In this document: in pieces, positions 9,503 through 18,778 of the stretch
Numbering within the stretch: position 1 is the first letter of the stretch
Layout: each line of letters opens with the position of its first letter
Made by a program: the position numbers and the translations under genes
From: an uncultured Clostridium sp.
Lineage (GTDB): Bacteria; Bacillota; Clostridia; TANB77; CAG-508
Length of the DNA stretch: 64,000 bases
NCBI GenBank assembly: GCA_948438085.1
Contig: CAOJKP010000003.1
Location: 23,876 to 87,875, forward strand
Direction: 5' to 3'
Notes under the pieces: generated by a model
What the model was told of the DNA's origin: nothing
Seen by the model: the letters and a program-made list of their open reading frames with translations, nothing else
Databases searched by the model: none

Positions 9503-11626
9503 TTGAGAGAACAAAAACAGTCAAACATAAGATTAAGATATAATATATTAACTGTTTTTACATATATAATAGGAATAATATTATTAATTCAATTATTTAA
9601 TCTTCAAATAATTCATGGAGCAGAATATAGGCAAACATCAAATACAAGATTAACTAGAGAAAGTGTACTAAAAGCAGCTAGAGGAAACATAAAAGATAGT
9701 AGTGGAATAAGCTTAGCACAAACAGGAACAGCATATACACTAGAAATGTATAAGACAAAAATAGATAATAACACATTAAATAATACAATATTAAATATGA
9801 TACAAGTTTTAGAACAAAATCAAGATAAATATGTAGATGAATTTCCAATAAATATAAATCCATTTAGTTTTACACAAGAAGATATAGATAAACAAAAAAA
9901 TTGGAAAAAAACATATAAAATAAATGAAGATGCTACACCAGAAGAAGCCTTTTATGTTTTCAAAAATAAATATGCAATTGAAAATGATAATATAGAAGAA
10001 ATAAGAAAAATAATATCAATAAGATATCAAATTTCTAAGGAAGGATATAGTTCTACAAAATCAATACAAATTAGTTCTAATATAAGTGCAAAAAGTAGAG
10101 ACATTTTTAATGAACAAAATGATAAATTTCCAGGAATTAGTATATTAGTGCAGCCAATTAGATCATATCCAAAAGGAAATCTAGCATCACACATATTAGG
10201 ATATACATCAAAAATAGGTCAAGAAGAATTAAAAGAAGAATTAGAAAAAGGAAATGATTATACTAGAAACGATTATTATGGAAAAGCAGGAATTGAAAGA
10301 GTTGCAGAAAAATATTTAAAAGGACAAGATGGAATAAAACAAATAGATATGGCAGTTGATGGTACAATAACAGATGAATATATTCAAGAGCAAGCAATAC
10401 AAGGCAAGGATGTAATACTATCTATAGATGCTAGGTTGCAAGAAGTAACACAAACAGCACTGAAGAACAACGTAGAGGGCATAAGAAATGGGGAATATGG
10501 GGCATCAAATCAATCAGATGCAACAGGTGGAGCCATGGTAGTAATGGATGTACAAACTGGAGATATACTTGCAATGGCAAGCTATCCAGATTATGAACCA
10601 TCAAAATTTATATTTGGAATAGATTCACAAACATGGAAGGAATATTCAGAAGAAACGAAAGCTATAAGAAACAAAGCTGTATCAGAGACATATTCGCCAG
10701 GTTCAATTTTTAAAATGATTACAGCAATTGCAGGTTTAGAAACGGGAACAATTACAACTACAACGAGAATAAACGATACAGGAGTATACCCATACTGGGA
10801 CCATCCAGCATGTTGGATATGGAACAGTTATCATAGAGGACATGGATATTTAAATGTTTCAGGAGCAATTCAACATTCATGCAATTATTTCTTTTATGAT
10901 ATAGGCTACAGAATGGGAATAGATAATTTAGTAAAATATGAAAAATATTTTGGTTTAGGTTCAAAAACAGGGGTAGAATTACCAGCAGAGTCAGTAGGAC
11001 AAATTGCAGGACCAGAAACAAGCAAAAGGCTTAATACTCAGTGGTATGCTGGAAATACATTATCAGCTGTTATAGGACAGGAAAATAATAAATTTACTCC
11101 AATACAAATGGCAAAATATGCAAGTATGCTTGCTAATGGAGGAAAAAATATAAAGCCAACAATTATAAAAGCAATACAAAATTCAGATGGTACAAATATT
11201 CCAAAAGAAGAATATGAATCATATTTTAATGAAACATTAGGAATTACAAATGAAATAGAAAATTTGTCAATTAACCCACAAAATTTAGAAGCTATTAGAG
11301 AAGGAATGAAATCTGTTACTAGTGAAAGTGGAGGTACAGCATATTCAATATTTAAAAATTTCAATATAGAAGTAGGAGGAAAAACAGGTTCAGCTCAAAC
11401 TGGAACAGTAGATGAAAATGGTAAAAAAATTACACATGCATGGTTTTTAGGTTTTGCACCATTTGATAACCCAGAAATAGCAGTAGTAATATTAGTTGAA
11501 AATGGAGGACATGGAAGTACAACAGCATATGCAGCAAAAGATGTTATGGAGCAATACTTTGGAATGAATGATGAAAGAATAGATGAAGGGACTTCAGCAG
11601 AGCCATATGCACAAGTTCAAAATTAA
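9503..11626 (+). CDS. mrdA: penicillin-binding protein 2 (elongasome transpeptidase)
   Basis: A 707-aa class B PBP with a TTG start behind GGAGG. It has an N-terminal membrane anchor (about residues 15-35), a dimerisation/pedestal domain and a transpeptidase domain with the three active-site motifs SPGSIFKM, SCN and KTGSAQTG. It cross-links peptidoglycan during elongation. It is fourth in the mreBCD operon, with a 20-base gap after mreD. The C-terminus has a short acidic tail (NDERIDEGTSAEP). Confidence 0.96.
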   Translation: MREQKQSNIRLRYNILTVFTYIIGIILLIQLFNLQIIHGAEYRQTSNTRLTRESVLKAARGNIKDSSGISLAQTGTAYTLEMYKTKIDNNTLNNTILNMIQVLEQNQDKYVDEFPININPFSFTQEDIDKQKNWKKTYKINEDATPEEAFYVFKNKYAIENDNIEEIRKIISIRYQISKEGYSSTKSIQISSNISAKSRDIFNEQNDKFPGISILVQPIRSYPKGNLASHILGYTSKIGQEELKEELEKGNDYTRNDYYGKAGIERVAEKYLKGQDGIKQIDMAVDGTITDEYIQEQAIQGKDVILSIDARLQEVTQTALKNNVEGIRNGEYGASNQSDATGGAMVVMDVQTGDILAMASYPDYEPSKFIFGIDSQTWKEYSEETKAIRNKAVSETYSPGSIFKMITAIAGLETGTITTTTRINDTGVYPYWDHPACWIWNSYHRGHGYLNVSGAIQHSCNYFFYDIGYRMGIDNLVKYEKYFGLGSKTGVELPAESVGQIAGPETSKRLNTQWYAGNTLSAVIGQENNKFTPIQMAKYASMLANGGKNIKPTIIKAIQNSDGTNIPKEEYESYFNETLGITNEIENLSINPQNLEAIREGMKSVTSESGGTAYSIFKNFNIEVGGKTGSAQTGTVDENGKKITHAWFLGFAPFDNPEIAVVILVENGGHGSTTAYAAKDVMEQYFGMNDERIDEGTSAEPYAQVQN

Positions 11627-11642
11627 GAAAGAAGGATGTAAA

Positions 11643-12251
11643 ATGATAAATAATTCAGCTACAATAACACTTGGACAAGAGAATATAACAATAAAAATAA
11701 AAGAAATAGCAAATCAAACAGATATAATAAGCTGTTTAAAGGAGAAAATACCAGAGCTTAGAAGATTATATAAAGAAGAAAGAACACCAATTATCGTTAC
11801 AGGAAAAGTTCTTAAAAATAAAGAAATGGATGAAATAAGGCAAATGATACAAGCTCAAATAGATGTAAAAATAGAATTTGATAGTCCAAACGTACTTGGA
11901 TTATATGGAATAAAAAAAGCATTTACACAAGAAATAGAATTATCAGAAACCATGTTTCACAAAGGCTCATTAAGAAGCGGACAGAAAATAGAATTTGATG
12001 GAAGTATTGTAATAATGGGTGATGTAAATGCAGGATCAGAAATAATTGCAAGTGATAATGTAGCTGTTGTTGGAACTTTAAGGGGAACAGCACATGCAGG
12101 AGCAAAAGGAAATAAAAAAGCGATAATATCTGCAAATAGTATAGAATCAACACAATTGAGAATAGCCAATATTATAAAAGAAATAGAAAACGAAGATGAT
12201 ACAAGAAAAACATATGCTTATGTAGAAGAAGATAAAATTATTTTAGAATAA
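11643..12251 (+). CDS. minC: septum site-determining protein MinC
   Basis: The ATG at 11643 (behind GAAAGAAGG) gives 202 aa; an earlier frame-consistent ATG overlaps the PBP2 gene and is unlikely. The N-terminal domain inhibits FtsZ in characterised homologues. The C-terminal right-handed beta-helix (SLRSGQKIEFDGSIVIMGDV onward) dimerises and binds MinD. It ends the mre operon. minD, which usually follows minC, is not present; instead there is a 186-bp inverted-repeat element. Confidence 0.92.
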   Translation: MINNSATITLGQENITIKIKEIANQTDIISCLKEKIPELRRLYKEERTPIIVTGKVLKNKEMDEIRQMIQAQIDVKIEFDSPNVLGLYGIKKAFTQEIELSETMFHKGSLRSGQKIEFDGSIVIMGDVNAGSEIIASDNVAVVGTLRGTAHAGAKGNKKAIISANSIESTQLRIANIIKEIENEDDTRKTYAYVEEDKIILE

Positions 12252-12258
12252 ACAATTC

Positions 12259-12444
12259 TTCTAAACAATACAATACTATAAATAAATATAATTATTTCTT
12301 GTTCGTTGTTGTCGAAGCCTCCCATTATAACCATACTGTATGTCGGCTTCTTCAATCGCACTCGCAACAATGTTGCTCGTTTGGTCGCTACGCCTCACTT
12401 CGAAATTTTAATTATATTTATTTATAGTATTGTATTGTTTAGAA
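12259..12444. repeat. 186-bp element with 36-bp perfect terminal inverted repeats
   Basis: The left arm 12259-12294 and the right arm 12409-12444 are perfect inverted copies. They enclose 114 bases of higher G+C content with a hairpin-prone centre (GCAACAATGTTGC). No ORF is present. It lies directly after minC, where minD would be expected. It may be a small non-autonomous mobile element or a large stem-loop terminator/RNA; no clear target duplication is seen. Confidence 0.8.
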
Positions 12445-12468
12445 TAGGAGTATTTTTTATTAAGATAT

Positions 12469-12810
12469 TTAACTAAGCAATAACAAAATTAGAGTAACAA
12501 ATAAACTTTCATCTTTAACTTCTTCCTTGTATAAAAAGTAAATTAAAACAATAAGTAAAATATCATCAAAATATAATTTAATACCAAAAATATCAAAAAT
12601 AGGAGATCCATTAGAATCTTCTTTTTTTGAATCAGAATCTAAATTAGAATTATTATTTTGCGTAGAAGAGGTATCTTTTTTGGAATCATTAGGAGATACA
12701 TTCTTATAATTATTAGGTATATAAGATGAGTTTGGAACTCTATAAAAGTTATTTCTTTTATATCGGTTATATGTATTATAATTATAAAAAGGCAATGAAA
12801 AATATGGCAT
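12469..12810 (-). CDS. small tail-anchored protein of unknown function
   Basis: 113 aa. The first half is rich in Tyr, Asn, Arg and Pro, followed by a low-complexity Ser/Asn/Asp/Lys stretch. The C-terminal 45 residues are conserved-looking and hydrophobic (FDIFGIKLYFDDILLIVLIY, an acidic turn, then a Leu-rich end). I associate this C-terminus with uncharacterised proteins of spore-forming Clostridia, from memory only. It lies 17 bases after the frameshifted gene at 12828 and is probably cotranscribed with it. Confidence 0.7.
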   Translation of the reverse strand: MPYFSLPFYNYNTYNRYKRNNFYRVPNSSYIPNNYKNVSPNDSKKDTSSTQNNNSNLDSDSKKEDSNGSPIFDIFGIKLYFDDILLIVLIYFLYKEEVKDESLFVTLILLLLS

Positions 12811-12827
12811 TCTTTTACATTCCTTTC

Positions 12828-13299
12828 CTAACTATTATTAGAATCTTTAGTTTTGCTAGAATTCAAAACGTCAATTATACTAGTCATATTAAAAATTTGT
12901 ATATACTGTTCAATTTTGTTTTTTCTACTTTCTTTTAAATATGGCTTTAAGGAAAGTAATAAATTACTTCTTGGGTCGTTTTTATTATTCATTTTTTCCA
13001 TTATACTTTTAATCTTAAGTATTGTTTCAAAATCGATATTATTTGAGCTTGTATTATTAGAAGAGGTATTAGAATTGTTAGAATTATTAAACATATTTAC
13101 TATGTTAGAAATACTATCTGCATTAATTGATGGATTTGTTCCGAGTATTAGAAGTATCACTATTAGAATTGTTAGAGTTATTAGAATTATTTTTTATATT
13201 ATTAATAATATTTTTTACATCATCTGGAATTGTACCATTATTCATCATAGAGTTTAAATTGTTTAACAAATTAGACATATCAGGTGAATTATTTTCCAA
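12828..13299 (-). CDS. unknown Asn/Ser-rich protein, read through a +1 frameshift at CGG (13141-13143)
   Basis: Two overlapping minus-strand frames form one protein. The first starts at a TTG (13299) behind GGAAGGGG, begins MENNSPDMSNLL and stops at 13123-13125. The second carries the conserved-looking end (NDPRSNLLLSLKPYLKESRK) down to 12828. Skipping the C of the in-frame CGG at 13143-13141 joins DTSNT to GTNPS, giving about 156 aa. The middle is low-complexity Asn/Ser, and the C-terminus is a helical region resembling proteins usually found with the downstream gene type. Function unknown. The pentamer TCGGA matches the phosphatase gene at 80 and the gene at 46187. Confidence 0.75.
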
Positions 13300-13675
13300 A
13301 ATTAACATCCCCTTCCACTTTGATAACAATATTTGAAAAATTTATACTAATAATATATGCAAATAGAAATAAATTGTTCCTACAATTCTTATAATATGAA
13401 AAGCTTTTTGTGCGTAAGATATTAGTAGATATTTATTAAAAATGTAATAATAATTTAATTTTAAAATAATACTATAGAAATTATTTTGAAGAATTGTTAC
13501 TCCGTAAGGATTACCGTATAAAATATATGTAATATAGTATATTTATAAATTGAAAAATTATTAAAAAAAATGTAAAATTATATAGAATAATATATAAATA
13601 TGGGAGATGTAATTATAAAAAATACAATTTTTATGAAAAATTACGCAAAAGTTTACATATTTTGCAATAAAAAGA

Positions 13676-13704
13676 TTGAAAAACAGCTTAAAATGAGGTA
13701 TAAT
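13676..13704 (+). promoter_or_regulatory. sigma-A-type promoter for surface-protein genes
   Basis: TTGAAA (13676-13681), a 17-base spacer and TATAAT (13699-13704), 35 bases before the ATG at 13740. The rest of the roughly 370 bases between the divergent genes (13300-13675) is AT-rich with no gene seen. Confidence 0.75.
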
Positions 13705-13739
13705 AAAGATTGAGAACATAAAATATGGGAGGAATTACT

Positions 13740-16700
13740 ATGAAAAAAAGTTTGATAAGTAAAATTTTAGCTTCAATGCTTGTAATAACACTTACAAGTG
13801 CTAATTTTTTGCTATTAGGAATGTATGCATCAAAAACATATGCAATATCTGATGTGTTATCAGCACAATCTCAAAAAACAAGCAATGAAAATGTTGAATT
13901 TGATGTATATTTCAAAAATTCAAAAGGAGAAAATACTCATACTATTACTAAAGATATTAATGACCAAGACAATAAAATGTTTATTTGGTTAAAAGTACAA
14001 AAAGGGTATATAAAAAATGCACAAATTAAATTAATGGCAGAAGAAGGCTTATCAAATGTAAGATTTACAAATACAAATAAACCTTCTGAATTAATAAAAG
14101 GAATAGATGAAAATAACAATATAGTTGAGTTAAAACAAATAGACAGAAATTCAGAAGTTGTTATTGAAATACCAATAGAATTTAATAAAGAAGATAAATA
14201 TGATGTACTTAACTTAGCAAAAGAGAATATTGCTAAGTTATCAGCAATATTTGTTAGTGATAATGGAAAAGAAAGAAATATTACAGGCTCTGTAAAAACG
14301 AAAGTAGAAATTGATGCAGAAGCAAATGCAGACATAGAACAAAAAGTTGCAACAGTTATTCCATATACATTACAAAATTCAAAAGGATTAGTAGTACAAA
14401 CAATAATTAGCACTGGATTAGAAAATAACAACTTACCAGTACAAGAAACTAATTTAACAGTAAAAGTTCCTGAAATAAATGGAGTAAAGCCAAAACGTGT
14501 TAATGTAACAGCTAACTCAACAATGGCAACCAATGGACAAGATGGAATAAACTTTGGAAAAGAAAATTGGAATTATGATGAAGAAAAAAGTGAAATAAAT
14601 ATAATTGTAAAAAATGAAAAAGATTCAAACAATATAGTATCATGGAAAAAGAATTGTAAAGATGAATATGTTGTAACATATATATTTGAAGAAGAAATAG
14701 ACACACCATTTTCAATATCACAAAATGCAAAAGTAACAATAACAACATATAATAATGAAATAGCTAAAAATGAAATTTTACAACAAATACAAATAGAAGA
14801 TAGTATTGGACAAATTGTATATAACAGTATAAATTCTATTACAAACAAATTAAGTAAAGGAAATTTATACTCAAAATCTGAAAGAGACAATAAATATAAA
14901 GTAGCACAAAATATTGATATAGCAAATAATGAATTAGTAGATGAAATAGTAATTAAAAATATACAAGATAAATTTGTTGATGAAAATGGAAAAGAATACG
15001 TAACATCAATAAAAGATACAAATTATACATATTATCAAAAAACAACTATTTCAAAAAAGAATTTTGAAAATGTATTAGGAGCAGAAGGAAAAATAATTAT
15101 TAAAGATACATTAAATAATAAATTAGTAGAATTTAATAAAGATACAGCAGTAGATGAAGAAGGAAAGTTTGTATTTAATTATGAAGACATAAATGTAAGT
15201 GAAATTACAGTAACTCTATCAAAGCCAATATCAGAAGGAAGAATAATACTAAATCATGAAAAAACTTTAAAAGGTAACATTCCATATTCTAGAGCACAAA
15301 TAGAAAAATTTAGAAACATAAAGGTAGAGTCAAATGGAATTTCTACTATAAATAATATTGAAATATCAAAAAATAATGATAGTTCTAATATGAAATTAGT
15401 AGAGCCACAAACAAGAATAGAAGCAAGTGCAAGCACAAACAATTTATCAACAGTTATTGAAAATGAAAATGTTGAAATGAGAGTTGTATTAAAAACAAAT
15501 GATATAGACTGTGACTTATACAAAAATCCAATAATAGAAATAGTACTTCCAAATTATATTGAAGATATAAAATTAAATGCCATAAACTTATTATTTAGCG
15601 AAGAATTAGAAATAGCAGATTATAAAATAACTAGAAACAGCAACGAAGAAGTAGTAATAACAATAATGTTAAAAGGTGAAGAAACAACATATAGTACAGA
15701 TTCATTTACAAAAGGTGCTAATATCATAGTAGATGCAAACATAAAACTAAAAGAATTAACACCAACACTAAAACAAAATGCAAAAATATATGTAACAAAT
15801 CAAAATGTAACAACATATGAAAATGAAGAAAAGTCTAAAGGTTATACACAAGTAGAACTAAATTCAGTAGCACCAGTAGGAGTTGTTACAACAAATACAG
15901 TTTCTTCTTATAATAATGCAAAAGATGTTGTAACATCAATAAGTGGAAAAGAAGCAGTAGGAAAGTTAGATTTAGCTTCAAATGCACAAACAGCATTAAT
16001 ATCAATGAATATAATAAATAACAATGAAAAACCAATAGAAAACATAAGTATATTAGGAAGAGTACCATTTGAAGGAAATAAAGATGTACTAACAAACAAA
16101 GATTTAGAAACAACATTAAATGCACAAATTAAAAGCAATATTATATCTGCAGGAATTGATTCTTCAAAAGTAGAGGTATATTATAGCCAAAATGCACAAG
16201 CAACAAAAGATTTACAAGATGCAAATAATGGATGGACTAAAAGCTTAGATGTAAATTTAGTAAAATCATACTTAATAGTAATAAAAGATTATAAAATGGA
16301 AACAGGAGAAATTATAGGATTTGGTTATAACATAGGTATACCAGAAAACCTAAATTATAATAAAACATTAGCATCAAACTATGCTGTATATTATAATGAA
16401 CAACAAGAAGAAACTGTAAATAAACCTGTTCAAGTTGCTGGTGCAACTCCAGTAACATTAACAACAGGAGAAGGAATAGAAGTTGAGACAAACCTTAGTG
16501 CGAATATACAAGGAGATATAAAAGAAGGAGAAAGAATAAAATATACATTAAGCATAAAAAATATAGGAAATAAAGATGCAAATAATATAACAGTAAAAGT
16601 ACCAATACCAGAAGGAACAATATATACAAGATATATGACATCTGAAGAATATGAAGAAGAATATCAAGAATATGTAGAATCAGGTTATGTAGATTTTCAT

Positions 16701-18761
16701 GATATAACAGAATATGTTAAAACAATAGATACTATAAAACCAAATGAAACTCTAAATGTTGAATTTGATTTAAAAGTTAAATCAATGTTAGATACACCAA
16801 TAGAGCAATTTGTTGAAACATATGCTATAGTAGAAGCACCAAAATTACAAAATAGCATTCATACTAATACAGTAAAATCTAAAATTGTTGAAGGGTATAT
16901 AACAGCAGAGATGAAAACATTCCCAACTGAAGCAAATGGATTGTTAAAAGAAAATGATACAATAACATATACAGTAGAATTAAAAAATGTGAGCCAAAAA
17001 GATAGAACTAATGTAAAAGTTCAAATGAAAGTACCAGATGGAACAACATATAAAAATGCATATGGTTCAGGGTTTGGTAATAATAAAATAGATGAACTTC
17101 AATATGACAAAAATACAAGAGTTGTAACATATACTATACAAAAAATAGAAGGGCAAGAACCATTTAATGTTAAATTAGAGGTTATTGCAGATAAATTAGA
17201 AGATGGTACATACGAAAGAACATTCAAAAATCAAGCAACTGTAACTTGTGCAGAAACAACTAAAATAGTAACTACAAATGAAGTACATAATGAAATAAAG
17301 CTTGCAGTATTAAATGTAACATTTAGTAATAATAAAGGTGAAGCACAAATAACAGATAATGACCAAATTGAATATTATATAAGAATAGATAACAAAACAA
17401 GTGGTTTAGCAAAAAATGTAGAAATAATAGATTATATGCCAGAAGAATTTGTATACCAAGGAGCAACCATTTCAATAGATGATGGAATTACATCATCTAA
17501 AAGTTCATCAGGAAGAAAAGCAACACTTAAATTAGATATACCAGAAGGTAAAACTGCGAAAATAACACTTAAAATGGATATAAAATCATTAACAGAAGCA
17601 CAAATAAAAGAAGTAGAAAATAAAATAGAAGTTAAGTGTACAGGAATTGGATATTCTAGACAACATACAACAAAGCACGTAATAAAAGCAACATCAAATA
17701 TAGTTAATAATTCAGGAGATAATCAAACAACCAATAATAATAAATATAATATTTCTGGTACAGCATGGATTGATGATAATAAAAATGGTAGAAAAGATGA
17801 ACAAGAAGATATTATTCCAGGAATGGAAGTAATACTAATGAATGCAGACAGCGGAAAAATAGTAAAAGATGAATCTGGAAATACATTAAAAAAAGTAACT
17901 AACGAAAAAGGAAGTTATACATTTGAAAACTTAGAAAAAGGAAGTTATATAGTAGTATTCTTATATGATGTAGCAGAATTTGATGTAACAACATATAAAA
18001 AAGAAGGATTAAATGAAGCAGAAAATTCAAATGCAGTAACGATGACATTAAATATAGATGGAACAAATAGAATAACAGCAATTTCAGACAAATTATCATT
18101 ATATAGTTCAAATATCTACAATATAAATATAGGTTTATATGTAAATCAAAAATTTGACTTAAGATTAGACAAAACAATAACTAAAATAAGTGAAACATCG
18201 TCAAAAGAAACAAAAGAACATACATACAATAACCTAAAAGTTGCAAAATTAGACTTAAAATCAAAAACAGTAAAAAATACAACAGTAGTTATTGAATATA
18301 AAATAAAAGTAACAAATGAAGGTGCAGTTGAAGGATATGCTAAAAAAATAGTAGATTATATACCACAGGATATGAAATTTAATGCAGAATTAAATAAAGA
18401 TTGGTATGTTGGAGAAGATGGAAATATATATTCTACTGCTTTAGCCAATACAATTTTAGAACCAGGTCAAAGTCAAGAACTAACACTATTATTAACAAAA
18501 ACAATGACAGAAAATAACACAGGTATAGTTAATAATAATGCAGAAATATATGAAAGTTACAATGATTTTGGAATAAAAGATTACGATTCAACAGCTGGAA
18601 ATAATGTTCAAGATGAAGATGACCAAAGTTATGCAGATGCAGTACTAGGAATAAAAACTGGTGAAGTATATGTATATACTTTAATAACATTAATTACAAT
18701 ATGTATATTTGGATTAGGAATATACTATATTAATAAGAAAGTTTTACGAAAGATACAATAA
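13740..18761 (+). CDS. giant secreted surface protein with DUF11-type repeats and an SdrD B-like domain
   Basis: 1673 aa from the ATG at 13740 (behind GGGAGGA; the ATG at 13725 overlaps that site). It has a signal peptide (MKKSLISKILASML onward), a long extracellular region with several Ig-like/DUF11-type modules (for example near residues 915, 1050 and 1190), an SdrD B-like domain near residue 1336 (ISGTAWIDDNKNGRKDEQED) and a last DUF11-like module. The end is LGIKTGEVYVY, a membrane helix and a basic tail, without LPXTG. Such stalk proteins project adhesive domains from the wall. It is followed after 17 bases by a second giant surface gene, so the two are likely coexpressed. Confidence 0.85.
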   Translation: MKKSLISKILASMLVITLTSANFLLLGMYASKTYAISDVLSAQSQKTSNENVEFDVYFKNSKGENTHTITKDINDQDNKMFIWLKVQKGYIKNAQIKLMAEEGLSNVRFTNTNKPSELIKGIDENNNIVELKQIDRNSEVVIEIPIEFNKEDKYDVLNLAKENIAKLSAIFVSDNGKERNITGSVKTKVEIDAEANADIEQKVATVIPYTLQNSKGLVVQTIISTGLENNNLPVQETNLTVKVPEINGVKPKRVNVTANSTMATNGQDGINFGKENWNYDEEKSEINIIVKNEKDSNNIVSWKKNCKDEYVVTYIFEEEIDTPFSISQNAKVTITTYNNEIAKNEILQQIQIEDSIGQIVYNSINSITNKLSKGNLYSKSERDNKYKVAQNIDIANNELVDEIVIKNIQDKFVDENGKEYVTSIKDTNYTYYQKTTISKKNFENVLGAEGKIIIKDTLNNKLVEFNKDTAVDEEGKFVFNYEDINVSEITVTLSKPISEGRIILNHEKTLKGNIPYSRAQIEKFRNIKVESNGISTINNIEISKNNDSSNMKLVEPQTRIEASASTNNLSTVIENENVEMRVVLKTNDIDCDLYKNPIIEIVLPNYIEDIKLNAINLLFSEELEIADYKITRNSNEEVVITIMLKGEETTYSTDSFTKGANIIVDANIKLKELTPTLKQNAKIYVTNQNVTTYENEEKSKGYTQVELNSVAPVGVVTTNTVSSYNNAKDVVTSISGKEAVGKLDLASNAQTALISMNIINNNEKPIENISILGRVPFEGNKDVLTNKDLETTLNAQIKSNIISAGIDSSKVEVYYSQNAQATKDLQDANNGWTKSLDVNLVKSYLIVIKDYKMETGEIIGFGYNIGIPENLNYNKTLASNYAVYYNEQQEETVNKPVQVAGATPVTLTTGEGIEVETNLSANIQGDIKEGERIKYTLSIKNIGNKDANNITVKVPIPEGTIYTRYMTSEEYEEEYQEYVESGYVDFHDITEYVKTIDTIKPNETLNVEFDLKVKSMLDTPIEQFVETYAIVEAPKLQNSIHTNTVKSKIVEGYITAEMKTFPTEANGLLKENDTITYTVELKNVSQKDRTNVKVQMKVPDGTTYKNAYGSGFGNNKIDELQYDKNTRVVTYTIQKIEGQEPFNVKLEVIADKLEDGTYERTFKNQATVTCAETTKIVTTNEVHNEIKLAVLNVTFSNNKGEAQITDNDQIEYYIRIDNKTSGLAKNVEIIDYMPEEFVYQGATISIDDGITSSKSSSGRKATLKLDIPEGKTAKITLKMDIKSLTEAQIKEVENKIEVKCTGIGYSRQHTTKHVIKATSNIVNNSGDNQTTNNNKYNISGTAWIDDNKNGRKDEQEDIIPGMEVILMNADSGKIVKDESGNTLKKVTNEKGSYTFENLEKGSYIVVFLYDVAEFDVTTYKKEGLNEAENSNAVTMTLNIDGTNRITAISDKLSLYSSNIYNINIGLYVNQKFDLRLDKTITKISETSSKETKEHTYNNLKVAKLDLKSKTVKNTTVVIEYKIKVTNEGAVEGYAKKIVDYIPQDMKFNAELNKDWYVGEDGNIYSTALANTILEPGQSQELTLLLTKTMTENNTGIVNNNAEIYESYNDFGIKDYDSTAGNNVQDEDDQSYADAVLGIKTGEVYVYTLITLITICIFGLGIYYINKKVLRKIQ

Positions 18762-18778
18762 AGAAAGGAGGGAAAAAT

